Below are positions 1 to 8,445 of a stretch of DNA of 55,020 nt, one piece after another. Where the stretch lies: NCBI GenBank assembly GCA_903829015.1, contig CAIKOJ010000057.1, positions 1 through 55,020 on the forward strand. Direction: 5' to 3'. Numbering within the stretch: position 1 is the stretch's first letter; each line of letters starts with the position of its first letter. A program made the translations under genes and the position numbers. The DNA comes from an uncultured Bacteroidota bacterium. Its GTDB lineage: Bacteria > Bacteroidota > Bacteroidia > Chitinophagales > Chitinophagaceae. The notes under the pieces are model-generated. The model worked only from the letters and a program-made list of their open reading frames with translations. It was not told the DNA's origin and ran no database searches.

Positions 1-38
1 ACGAACTCCCGTATCTCATTGAAGTTTTATTTTGTTAA
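1..38 (+). CDS. Possible 3' end of an upstream gene (partial)
   Basis: The third reading frame is open from the window edge and ends in TAA at 36-38, 14 bases before the next start codon. A preceding gene in the same sugar operon would fit this spacing. Only about eleven codons are visible and frame 1 is also open here, so the assignment is weak and no product can be named. Confidence 0.2.
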   Translation, partial: ELPYLIEVLFC

Positions 39-52
39 TTTAGCAACTGATT

Positions 53-1075
53 ATGATCTACAGAAGTAAAGCGCCGTTACGTATTGGCCTCGCCGGAGGA
101 GGCACAGATGTCAGTCCGTATTGCGACCTGTATGGCGGAGCAATACTAAATGCTACCATTTCGCTGTATGCCTATGCTACTATTGAGCCACTGAATGAGC
201 CCAAAATCATTATTGAGGCAGTAGATCGTGGCGAGACCGTGAGTTTTGATTTGGCGGCATCTTTGCCCATTGATGGCACACTAGACCTTGCGAAGGGTGC
301 ATACAACCATATTGTAACTAACTACGGACCTGTTCCATCTGGCTTTAAGTTGTCTACCCTGGTAGATGCACCTGCCGGATCCGGTTTGGGCAGTTCGTCT
401 ACTTTGATGGTGGCCATAATAGGTGTGTTTACAGAATGGATGAACCTGCCCCTTGGCGAGTACGATATCGCACATACCGCTTACAATATTGAGCGTGTAG
501 AACTGGCTATGGCCGGTGGCAAGCAGGATCAGTATGCAGCAACTTTCGGTGGAGTTAATTTTATGGAGTTTTACAAAGACGACAAGGTTATTGTAAACCC
601 GTTGCGCATAAAACAGGAATATCTGTACGAACTGGAAAACAACCTGCTGCTCTACTTTACTGCAACCAGCAGGCTTTCGTCAACAATTATCGAGGCACAA
701 AGCCAGAACGTAAAAGATAAAAACAAGGAGTCGATCGAAGCCATGCACAATCTGAAGGAACAGGCGCTGATGATGAAAGAGGCTGTGCTGAAAGGCAATA
801 TCCATGAGATTGGAGCTATACTCGATTTCGGATTCACGCACAAAAAACAAATGGCCAAAGGCATCACAAACAATGCCATGGACGAGATATACGAAGCTGC
901 GAAAAAGGCAGGTGCAACTGGTGGCAAAATATCAGGTGCCGGTGGCGGAGGCTTTATGATGTTTTATTGCCCGGCCAACACAAGGTATACAGTTAAGAAA
1001 GCACTTGAATCATTCGGTGGCAGTTTTAGTCCGTTCCAGTTTACACAGCACGGGCTGGTGAGTTGGCATATTTAA
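53..1075 (+). CDS. hddA: GHMP-family kinase, likely D-glycero-alpha-D-manno-heptose-7-phosphate kinase
   Basis: A cytosolic sugar kinase of 340 residues. The N-terminal RIGLAGGGTDV block (residues 10-20) is typical of heptose-7-phosphate kinases. The GHMP ATP-binding loop PAGSGLGSSS lies at 107-116 and the C-terminal glycine-rich motif GAGGGG at 295-300. The family phosphorylates heptose 7-phosphate at C1 to give the 1,7-bisphosphate, a precursor of GDP-heptose for surface polysaccharide. It is followed 47 bases later by a nucleotidyltransferase of the matching pathway and then a glycosyltransferase, which supports a surface-sugar role. The isomerase GmhA and phosphatase GmhB are not in the window and may lie upstream. 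A related GHMP kinase acting on another sugar cannot be excluded. Confidence 0.8.
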   Translation: MIYRSKAPLRIGLAGGGTDVSPYCDLYGGAILNATISLYAYATIEPLNEPKIIIEAVDRGETVSFDLAASLPIDGTLDLAKGAYNHIVTNYGPVPSGFKLSTLVDAPAGSGLGSSSTLMVAIIGVFTEWMNLPLGEYDIAHTAYNIERVELAMAGGKQDQYAATFGGVNFMEFYKDDKVIVNPLRIKQEYLYELENNLLLYFTATSRLSSTIIEAQSQNVKDKNKESIEAMHNLKEQALMMKEAVLKGNIHEIGAILDFGFTHKKQMAKGITNNAMDEIYEAAKKAGATGGKISGAGGGGFMMFYCPANTRYTVKKALESFGGSFSPFQFTQHGLVSWHI

Positions 1076-1122
1076 TAGTTTACCCGATTACCGTGTAACA
1101 AAAAAATTTACAACCAAATATA

Positions 1123-1821
1123 ATGGAGGCAATAGTATTAGCAGGTGGATTAGGAACCAGGCTTCAGGGCGTAATAGGTGCTTTCCCAAAGTGTATGGCG
1201 CCGGTAAACGGCAAGCCGTTTCTGGCTTACCTGCTGGAGTATCTCGATGAGCAGAAATGTACAAGGGTTATCCTTTCATTGGGTTATAAGAATAGGGTAG
1301 TTACCGATTGGCTGGAAGAGCAGGAATACAGATTTGAAATTGACTGTGTGATTGAGGAGGAACCACTTGGTACCGGAGGTGGCATACTTGCAGCGGTAGA
1401 AGAAGCTGCAACAGACGATGTAACGGTTGTGAACGGGGATACTATGTTTATAGCTAACCTGTCACAACTGATGAAGTTCCACAGGGACAACGGATCAGAG
1501 ACCACGCTGGGTCTGAAGAAAATGAAACAGTTCGACCGCTACGGTATTGTAAATACTAACGGACAAGGAATAATTACCTCCTTTGAAGAAAAAAGATTGT
1601 GCGATGAAGGCATGATCAATGGTGGTGTTTATATCATTAACCGTGAGTCTTTTCTGAAAAGAAACCTGCCGTATAAATTCTCTTTCGAAAAAGATTACCT
1701 GGAGCGCCACGTAAGTGACAAGAAATTTTATGGCTTCGAAAGCGACGGTTACTTCATTGATATTGGTGTACCAGCAGACTATGAGAATGCTCAAAATGAC
1801 TTTAAAACACTCTTCAAATGA
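1123..1821 (+). CDS. hddC: Sugar-1-phosphate nucleotidyltransferase, HddC-like
   Basis: A 232-residue nucleotidyltransferase. The LAGGLGTRL signature (residues 6-14) binds the nucleotide triphosphate, followed by the PKCMAPVNGKPFL block. NGDTMF near residue 103 carries the metal-binding aspartate. With the heptose kinase upstream, the expected reaction is transfer of GMP to D-glycero-D-manno-heptose 1-phosphate, giving GDP-heptose. The length is normal for HddC-type enzymes and shorter than glucose-1-phosphate thymidylyltransferases. Its stop overlaps the start of the next gene by four bases (ATGA), so the two are probably translationally coupled. The nucleotide and sugar specificity is inferred from context. 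Confidence 0.78.
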   Translation: MEAIVLAGGLGTRLQGVIGAFPKCMAPVNGKPFLAYLLEYLDEQKCTRVILSLGYKNRVVTDWLEEQEYRFEIDCVIEEEPLGTGGGILAAVEEAATDDVTVVNGDTMFIANLSQLMKFHRDNGSETTLGLKKMKQFDRYGIVNTNGQGIITSFEEKRLCDEGMINGGVYIINRESFLKRNLPYKFSFEKDYLERHVSDKKFYGFESDGYFIDIGVPADYENAQNDFKTLFK

Positions 1822-2945
1822 AGATTGCTATCTTGGGTTCGGCACATCCGCTTCGGGGAGGACTTGCGGCATTCAATGAGCGTCTGGCATACCAGCTGCA
1901 GCAGCAGGGTCACGAGGTTAACATTTATTCATTTAGCTTACAATATCCGTCGTTTCTTTTTCCGGGTAAGACTCAGTTCACTGAAGAGCCAGCCCCGGCT
2001 AATCTAAATATTAAGACTGTTGTAAACTCAGTCAATCCGATTAACTGGTTGCAAACGGGAGCAGAAATGAACAAGGCCCGTTTTGATCTGATCATAGTAA
2101 AATACTGGTTGCCGTTTATGGGGCCGGCATTTGGTACCATACTCAGAAAAGCGAAGAAGAATAAACACACAAAAGTTGTTTGTATCGTAGATAATATCAT
2201 TCCTCACGAGAACCGGCCAGGCGACAAGCAATTCACCAACTATTTTATTAAGCCTGTCGATGCGTTTGTAACCATGAGTATGGATGTGCTGAAAGATGTA
2301 GAAACCTTTACCACCAAGCCATCGTTTTTTACTCCCCATCCTATTTACGACAGTTACAGCGAGGCGGTCAGCAAGCAGGATGCCTGCAATAAGCTCGGCA
2401 TGGATCCGGACAAAAAGTACATGCTGTTCTTTGGCTTCATCAGAGAGTACAAGGGACTAGATCTGCTGCTGGAGGCGATGGCCGACGACCGTATTAGGGC
2501 TGCTGGCATTGAACTGATTGTTGCAGGTGAATACTATGATAAATCTGTTGAGGCGAATAACAACAGTATCATTCAAAAGCATGGCCTTGAGAAGGTTGTG
2601 CACCTGAAGACCGACTTTATCCCCAACAGCGAAGTGAGGTATTATTTCTGTGCCGCTGACCTGGTGGTGCAACCATACAAACATGCCACTCAGAGTGGTA
2701 TTACACAAATCGCTTTCCATTTCGAAAAGCCAATGGTAGTGACCAATGTGGGTGGCCTTGCTGAGGTAGTGCCAGACGGCAAAGTAGGATTCGTTGCAGA
2801 GCCAAACCCTACATCCATCGCCGATGCTATACTTAAATTTTACCTGCCGGACTCCCTACCAAATCTCCATCAGGATATCCTGAATGAAAAGAAAAAGTAC
2901 ACCTGGGAAACTTTTACCGATGTAATGATGCAGGCTGTGTTTTGA
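1818..2945 (+). CDS. Glycosyltransferase family 4 (GT-B fold)
   Basis: A 375-residue retaining GT-B glycosyltransferase. The N-terminus KIAILGSAHPLRGGLAAFNERLA is the acceptor-side Rossmann start with the GG loop. The C-terminal domain opens with LFFGFIREYKGLDLLLEAM and includes the nucleotide-sugar site around QSGITQIAFHFEKPMVVTNVGGLAE. The first Glu of the usual E-x7-E motif is replaced by Gln/Ser, a pattern I associate with a Bacteroidota GT4 subgroup. It probably moves a sugar, perhaps the heptose made by the two genes before it, to a lipid-linked or surface glycan at the inner face of the membrane. The acceptor is unknown. It ends 18 bases before the convergent TonB-receptor gene. Confidence 0.8.
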   Translation: MKIAILGSAHPLRGGLAAFNERLAYQLQQQGHEVNIYSFSLQYPSFLFPGKTQFTEEPAPANLNIKTVVNSVNPINWLQTGAEMNKARFDLIIVKYWLPFMGPAFGTILRKAKKNKHTKVVCIVDNIIPHENRPGDKQFTNYFIKPVDAFVTMSMDVLKDVETFTTKPSFFTPHPIYDSYSEAVSKQDACNKLGMDPDKKYMLFFGFIREYKGLDLLLEAMADDRIRAAGIELIVAGEYYDKSVEANNNSIIQKHGLEKVVHLKTDFIPNSEVRYYFCAADLVVQPYKHATQSGITQIAFHFEKPMVVTNVGGLAEVVPDGKVGFVAEPNPTSIADAILKFYLPDSLPNLHQDILNEKKKYTWETFTDVMMQAVF

Positions 2946-2963
2946 TTTCGGAACGCTTAATAA

Positions 2964-5144
2964 CTATTTTTTGAAAGGTGTGATCCTGAATGATAAATTG
3001 ATCACTCGCCCATCAATGGGTGCCCACAGTGGTTTGAACTCTGGGTTTGAGATGGTGCCAGTATAGATTTGTTCCTGACGTGTCTGGCGATAATCAAATA
3101 GGTTTTCGACATTCAAAACTGCCGTTATCATCTTGCCAAATTTCCGCTCTACCATTACCGCAGAAAAGAACCACGATGGTGTGTTATTATCTCCATCCCT
3201 TGTCTGCTGGCCTACCCATGACCCCTCCAGACCAATTCTCCATTTCTCAGCAAATTCCCGTACTGCTGTAAACGCAAATCTGTTTTGCGGTGTTAGAGGC
3301 ATGAATTGGTTCTCAGGCAAGTACTTTCTTTCGGCATCGGTATAAGTATACCCAAAGTATATCTCTGTCTTTTTCACCGTCATTTTTATATAGGTATCAA
3401 AACCCATCGTAGTTACTGTGCCACTTGCGTTACCAAACAGAACTTGTCTGCTTGGCAAACGGTTGCTGACGATAGGGTCCGTGATCTCAGTATAGAAAAA
3501 TGCCTGGTTGACGAATATTTTTGCACCCTCATCTAGCTGTTTCTTGAAATTGCCTTCCAGATTATAACCGACAGACTTTTCAGATTTTATGTTGGCTGGC
3601 AATTCCTGAATATCCTGAATTGGGTAGTCGACGGTTTGAGGTTCAAGTGCATTCGGTGTTTTATAGCCAAACCCGGCACCAGCCCTTACCGCCCATGTAC
3701 TATTGAAGCGGTGAAACAAAGCAATTCGTGGCAGTATAGCATCACCCCATTTGTTTGTATGGTCTCCTCTTATACCTGCTTCAATTGTGCTGCTTTCCAG
3801 CAAGTGCCATGAATACTGTGCAAATGCACCTATGGTGTTGTTACTGAAATTATTGAGCGCAATACTGTCAGATCCGGGGAGTTTCTTAAAATTGTCCCCG
3901 GTCAGGTTTATTCCCGCAACCAGACTGTTTTTTTTGTGGGGTATCAACACCGATACCTCACCATAATAATTCAACTGGTTGCCTTTTACCAAATCTGTAT
4001 TGGTTTCTATTGTTCTATTGAAACTGCTGGCACTGCCCTTTGCTGTCAGTTTTACTGCTTCACCCAATGTTCGTTCAAAAATGAGCTCTCCCGTATTTCT
4101 GTCAGTAACATCCTTCTCATAAAACTTGTGAATACTGTCCGGGAAATGATTGATTACCTGCACATCACCCCCCATCCTTTTTTCAAATGCACCGCTATAA
4201 CCAACAATCAAAGTTGTTTTCGCATCGGGGTACCAGAACAGGCGTGGATGGACCATGAAGCTGTTTAATTGCGGCACATCAGATAGTCCGTCTCCGTTCA
4301 CATCCACGGCATTCTGGTGATTGTAACCTGCAAAAAAGGTAAAACCAAAATCCTCGTTTCTTTTTGCAAAGTAAGTATTTACATTCTGTTCCTGCAGCGT
4401 AGTGGCATTGAGCGTCAATATCCCTTCCATAGTTTCGGTTGGTCGCTTAGATATAAGATTCACAAGTCCGGCTATGGCTCCACCGCCATACAATGTCGAG
4501 GAAGATCCTTTAATAAGCTCTATCTGGCGCAGGTCCATAGGTGGCACCTGCAGCACACCAAACCCACCTGAGAACCCTTCATAGAGTGGCATCCCATCCC
4601 GCAATATCTGTGTATACTTGCCATTAAGACCCTGTATGCGCACATTGGTATTTCCGGATATGGCATCAGACTGTTGCATCTGCACGCCGCTCACATCCCC
4701 TAAAATGCTGGCTATGTTGCCGGGCTTAATTGCATTCTCCTCATTCATTTCCTCACTACCCAGCACCTCTACTTTTACCGGCGAATTTTCGATCCTGTCA
4801 TTAGTTCTGATAGACGCAACCACAATTACGTCTTCCATTTCCGATTCATCTGCATCCAACAGAATAACATGCTCTGCCGGATCAGGAAGATGCGCAATGA
4901 CTGTTTTTGTTTTATACCCGAGGAAGGAAACAGTAAATGTATCTGTGCCTTCACTAAGACCGTTTACTACAACAGCTCCGCTGTCGTTGGTTGCGGCACC
5001 ATGTCCGTTTTTATCTGCAACGATAACACCAGAGAGTTTTTTGCCTGATTCTTCTTCTTTTACTATTGCTTTGTATGAATACTGCGCACTGCATATTGAC
5101 GAAACAAAAGCCAGTAAAAAAGTAATACCTGAAAATAATTTCAT
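2964..5144 (-). CDS. TonB-dependent outer-membrane receptor with N-terminal carboxypeptidase-like domain
   Basis: A 726-residue outer-membrane receptor. A signal peptide ends near SICSAQ (about residue 20). A carboxypeptidase-regulatory-like domain follows (about 25-95, ending in VSFLGYKTKTV and VILLDADE), then a TonB plug (about 115-230) with RIQGLNGKYTQILRDGMPLYEG and IELIKGSSSTLYGGGAIAGLVNLI, then a beta-barrel ending in a terminal aromatic-type strand (NLSFRITPFKK). It is the last gene of a minus-strand set behind a YncE-like propeller (55-base gap) and a PepSY-like protein. It does not carry the SusC hallmarks and has no SusD neighbour, so a metal chelate or small cofactor is a likelier substrate than a glycan. 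The substrate is not evident. Confidence 0.9.
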   Translation of the reverse strand: MKLFSGITFLLAFVSSICSAQYSYKAIVKEEESGKKLSGVIVADKNGHGAATNDSGAVVVNGLSEGTDTFTVSFLGYKTKTVIAHLPDPAEHVILLDADESEMEDVIVVASIRTNDRIENSPVKVEVLGSEEMNEENAIKPGNIASILGDVSGVQMQQSDAISGNTNVRIQGLNGKYTQILRDGMPLYEGFSGGFGVLQVPPMDLRQIELIKGSSSTLYGGGAIAGLVNLISKRPTETMEGILTLNATTLQEQNVNTYFAKRNEDFGFTFFAGYNHQNAVDVNGDGLSDVPQLNSFMVHPRLFWYPDAKTTLIVGYSGAFEKRMGGDVQVINHFPDSIHKFYEKDVTDRNTGELIFERTLGEAVKLTAKGSASSFNRTIETNTDLVKGNQLNYYGEVSVLIPHKKNSLVAGINLTGDNFKKLPGSDSIALNNFSNNTIGAFAQYSWHLLESSTIEAGIRGDHTNKWGDAILPRIALFHRFNSTWAVRAGAGFGYKTPNALEPQTVDYPIQDIQELPANIKSEKSVGYNLEGNFKKQLDEGAKIFVNQAFFYTEITDPIVSNRLPSRQVLFGNASGTVTTMGFDTYIKMTVKKTEIYFGYTYTDAERKYLPENQFMPLTPQNRFAFTAVREFAEKWRIGLEGSWVGQQTRDGDNNTPSWFFSAVMVERKFGKMITAVLNVENLFDYRQTRQEQIYTGTISNPEFKPLWAPIDGRVINLSFRITPFKK

Positions 5145-5199
5145 CGTTGTTTTATTTTCTCATTGAGGCACGGGTTTGATGTTGGTCGATATAGCAAAA

Positions 5200-6210
5200 C
5201 TATTTTCCATTGCTCATTACATGTATCCTGAAAGTGCCAGGAATAACGTCCGGCCTTTTCTGACCTGGTGCCTTTGTGGTCGAATACTCTGCGGTTGGCA
5301 AATACACTTTGTGCGTCTTTTCATCTACAACCAGAGTTCGGGCTCCTTTTTGTGTAACGGCGTTTTGAAGCACTGCAAATTCGTTTGCCGACTTTTCTTT
5401 TATGACAGTCAGAGTACCCTCACCGTTAGAACTGAAAATAGTTTTCGAACCGTTGTCAAAAGCCACACCATCGCACCCGTCTCCAATAGGCATTTCCTTT
5501 ACCACTTTACCATTCTCTGCATTCAGTACCACCAGTAGTTTGTTGCCGCAGCCGGCAAACAATCTCTTGGTTTTGATATCAATAGCCAGGCCGGAAGGCT
5601 CCTGACCACTGCCAGTCTTCCATCTTTTCGTTACCTCCAGAGTTTTGGTACTCAACACAGCTATTTCATGTTTGTCCTCAATATTGATGTAAATATTTCC
5701 GGCTTCATCGCTCACTGCCGTCTCCGGTTTGCCGCCCAGAGGAATTGTTTTTACTACTTCATTGTTTGCGGGGTTAATAACCGTTAAGTCCCTGCTGCGG
5801 CCATTGCACACGTATAATCTGTCTGAAAAAGGGTCATACATTATGGCATCCGGATTTTGCCCGGTTGCTATGCCTCCCAACACGTTATTGGTCTTCATGT
5901 CAAAAACAAAAAGGCTGTTGATCTTGCCGTTGCTGGTAAATCCTTTCCCGTACTTAGGCGCAAATGCTATGCCGTGCACCCCTTCGGTGTGGGTGATCAC
6001 TCCTGTCGAATCCCCGGTGTTGCGGTTGATGATGTTCACACGGTTTGAGTGTGCCACATATAAGTTGGCGTTAAGAGGGTTCAATGCAATGTAGTCCCAG
6101 CCGCCAGTGCCCTGTAGGTTAAAGGTTTGCTCAACGCGATAATCTTGCGCCATTGCCCCAGTTGATGCCACACTTGCAATCAGGCACGCCAGTAAAAATT
6201 TAGTACTCAT
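5200..6210 (-). CDS. YncE-family periplasmic beta-propeller protein
   Basis: A 336-residue secreted protein with a signal peptide (cleavage near GAMAQD, residue 22). It then has repeated propeller blades of the YncE/YVTN type: NPLNANLYVAHSNRVNIINRN, YDPFSDRLYVCNGRSRDLTVI, IDIKTKRLFAGCGNKLLVVLN and EKTHKVYLPTAEY. Such proteins fold as seven-bladed propellers in the periplasm. It sits between a PepSY-like gene and a TonB-dependent receptor on the same strand, 15 and 55 bases apart, so the three are probably one transcript. In E. coli yncE lies beside yncD (pqqU), a TonB-dependent importer of pyrroloquinoline quinone, which suggests a similar partnership here. The actual ligand is unknown. Confidence 0.8.
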   Translation of the reverse strand: MSTKFLLACLIASVASTGAMAQDYRVEQTFNLQGTGGWDYIALNPLNANLYVAHSNRVNIINRNTGDSTGVITHTEGVHGIAFAPKYGKGFTSNGKINSLFVFDMKTNNVLGGIATGQNPDAIMYDPFSDRLYVCNGRSRDLTVINPANNEVVKTIPLGGKPETAVSDEAGNIYINIEDKHEIAVLSTKTLEVTKRWKTGSGQEPSGLAIDIKTKRLFAGCGNKLLVVLNAENGKVVKEMPIGDGCDGVAFDNGSKTIFSSNGEGTLTVIKEKSANEFAVLQNAVTQKGARTLVVDEKTHKVYLPTAEYSTTKAPGQKRPDVIPGTFRIHVMSNGK

Positions 6211-6225
6211 AATGTTGAATGTCGT

Positions 6226-6651
6226 TTAGTCTTTTTTTGTTCTCAAAAACTTACCTGTACCGTCAAATAGGTAATCGGTATTACCAACGTTTGCTTCGTA
6301 ATTAGTTACACCACTAGCCAGTTCTATTATTGAGGCAGATTTGATCTTTTTACCTTTTAGGTTCCTATCTACATAAGATCGTGCCTCAGCGGGCAGCTTG
6401 TCAATAGTAATATCATGTTCTGTTTCTATCAGGTTACCGGCTTTGTTGAATGTTGCTGCGCTTTTTAAGCCTGCTTTCGAGAAATTGGCTTCATAGGTCC
6501 CTTTTTCCAATTCCCATTTAGCATCATTGATACCAGGAAACAGCTTCGTGAATGCCGTAGTTACTACATTGGGTACTTTTGCCGCGCTTATTTTTTGTGC
6601 AGACGCAGAAATGCTGAATAATAAACAAGCCCAAATGAACACGTTCTTCAT
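6226..6651 (-). CDS. PepSY-like periplasmic protein
   Basis: A 141-residue protein with a signal peptide (SISASAQ, residue 19) and a tandem beta-lactamase-inhibitor-like PepSY-like fold. The diagnostic stretches are AFTKLFPGINDAKWELEKGTYEANFSKAG and the repeat around ARSYVDRNLKGKKIKSASIIELASGVTNYEANVGN. These small secreted proteins are common in Bacteroidota and often lie beside two-component systems or TonB receptors; their ligand is not established. It is the first gene of the minus-strand set leading into the propeller and the receptor, so its upstream region (6652-6735) should hold the promoter for all three. Confidence 0.75.
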   Translation of the reverse strand: MKNVFIWACLLFSISASAQKISAAKVPNVVTTAFTKLFPGINDAKWELEKGTYEANFSKAGLKSAATFNKAGNLIETEHDITIDKLPAEARSYVDRNLKGKKIKSASIIELASGVTNYEANVGNTDYLFDGTGKFLRTKKD

Positions 6652-6735
6652 ATCAGTTGGTTTTTAAAGACTCTGCAAAAGTGTAGAATAATAATGAGAA
6701 CAATTGGCGTAATGTAAAATTAACCTTTAGTTCAT

Positions 6736-8445
6736 TTACGCCGACTTCCGGATATCAATCACTTTCACCTGCAGGCGGGTAGTACCATTGAATTCGTTTT
6801 CTTCCATGTTGTATACCATATCAAAGGCTCCGCTTCTTACCAGTTCATACTTGTCTGCCAGACCAAAGCCTATGCCTTCAATTACCGATCCGTTTTTCTG
6901 GTGGGCTACAATTCTCAGATGCTGCTCCTTTACAATGTTTGATTTACCCTGATAGTCAAATACCTGCGTACTCATAAATACCGGCTTCATATTCGCCGGC
7001 CCAAAAGGTTCAAATTGCTTAATGAGGTTGAAGGTTGCAGGTTTTACCAGCGCTAATGGTGTTTCTGAGTCTATTTCAATCTCTGGTATTTCCTGTTCGG
7101 GGGTTATACTGGCCGCAACTACATCTTCAAACCTGAGGATGAACTCCTCCACCCTGGATTCCGCCATGGTCATACCTGCCGCAAAAAAATGTCCGCCGTA
7201 GTTATCCAGCAGATCGCGACACGCATGTATTGCCTCGTAAATATTAAATCCCGATACCGAACGTGCCGATCCTGTTGCTTTGCCATTTGCCGATGTAAGC
7301 AGTATGGTAGGCCTGTAATAGTGGTCAATTAATCTGGAAGCAACAATACCAACTACACCCTTATGCCAGTGCGGCCTGAAAAGAACGGTGGATTTACGAT
7401 GCCACATCCGCTCGTCTTCCTGCATAATGGCCATCGCTTCTTCGGTAGTCGATTTATCTACTTCTTTGCGGTCGTCGTTATCAGAGTGCAGGGCCGCGGC
7501 AAGACTTTGTATTTTCTCGGGGTCTGTTTCTATAAAAAACTCTACGGCCTTCTTTGCATCGTCCATTCTGCCGGCGGCGTTAATTCGTGGCCCTATTACA
7601 AATACCAGATCAGTCACTGACAATGGTCTTGTAACGCCACCTAATTCTTTTAAAGTAGAAATGGCCAGACACGGTGATTCATTGATGCGTTTTACGCCAT
7701 AGTACGCTAGTATCCTGTTTTCCCCATCAAGCGGCACAATATCAGCGGCAATGCTGGTTGCTACAAGATCCAGATACTTGTATACATTTTCCATTGGCTG
7801 CTTCCAATGCATAGCCAGCCCTGATGCCAGTTTAAAACCGATGCCGCATCCACTCAGCTCTTTGTATGGGTATTTGCAGTCAGCCTGCTTGGGGTTAAGA
7901 ATGGCGTATGCTGGTGGCAGGTCGGCATCCGGTAAGTGGTGATCGCATACAATTACATCAATACCCAGCGATTTGGCATAGGTGATCATCTCCACAGATT
8001 TGATGCCGCAGTCCAGCGTCACCATCAGTGTATATCCGTTGGCATGGGCAAAATCTATACCCGCCCGCGAAATCCCATACCCTTCCCTGTACCGGTGTGG
8101 TATATAATAGGAAAGTTCTCCGTTGTAGTTCGATTTGAGAAAAGAATAAAAAAGCGCCACAGAAGTTGTGCCATCTACATCGTAGTCGCCATAAACCATA
8201 ATACGCTCATGCCATTCTATGGCCTCGCATATACGGTCTACCGCTTTCTTCATACCCTTCATCAGGAAGGGGTCGTGCAGATGTGATAACTCAGGCCTGA
8301 AAAATAGCCTTGCCTGTTCGTAAGTTTCAATCCCCCTTTGTACTAAAATTTCACAGATGGCGGGGTGTATATTCAGCGCCTCGCAAAGATGTTTTACTTT
8401 TTCCTCATTAGCTTTTTTCTTAACCCATCTTTTCTCAGGCTTCAT
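6736..8445 (-). CDS. recJ: Single-stranded-DNA-specific 5'-3' exonuclease RecJ
   Basis: RecJ of the DHH phosphoesterase family, acting in recombination and mismatch or base-excision repair. The ATG at 8445 gives 569 residues, close to the usual length; the longer frame back to 8535 would only add sequence overlapping the kmo gene. Metal-site motifs are intact: YGDYDVDG (D87, D89, D91), LDCGIKS (D145) and DHH (168-170). The DHHA1 domain shows GGHFFAAGMT near residue 420, and the C-terminal OB-type domain ends in RLQVKVIDIR. The start codon lies inside the last eleven bases of kmo, which suggests coupled translation although the functions are unrelated. Confidence 0.95.
   Translation of the reverse strand: MKPEKRWVKKKANEEKVKHLCEALNIHPAICEILVQRGIETYEQARLFFRPELSHLHDPFLMKGMKKAVDRICEAIEWHERIMVYGDYDVDGTTSVALFYSFLKSNYNGELSYYIPHRYREGYGISRAGIDFAHANGYTLMVTLDCGIKSVEMITYAKSLGIDVIVCDHHLPDADLPPAYAILNPKQADCKYPYKELSGCGIGFKLASGLAMHWKQPMENVYKYLDLVATSIAADIVPLDGENRILAYYGVKRINESPCLAISTLKELGGVTRPLSVTDLVFVIGPRINAAGRMDDAKKAVEFFIETDPEKIQSLAAALHSDNDDRKEVDKSTTEEAMAIMQEDERMWHRKSTVLFRPHWHKGVVGIVASRLIDHYYRPTILLTSANGKATGSARSVSGFNIYEAIHACRDLLDNYGGHFFAAGMTMAESRVEEFILRFEDVVAASITPEQEIPEIEIDSETPLALVKPATFNLIKQFEPFGPANMKPVFMSTQVFDYQGKSNIVKEQHLRIVAHQKNGSVIEGIGFGLADKYELVRSGAFDMVYNMEENEFNGTTRLQVKVIDIRKSA

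Noticed and set aside
4618-5166. 182-residue plus-strand frame opposite the TonB receptor
   Set aside because: It is the antisense shadow of the receptor gene; the serine/threonine-rich composition is typical of such shadows.
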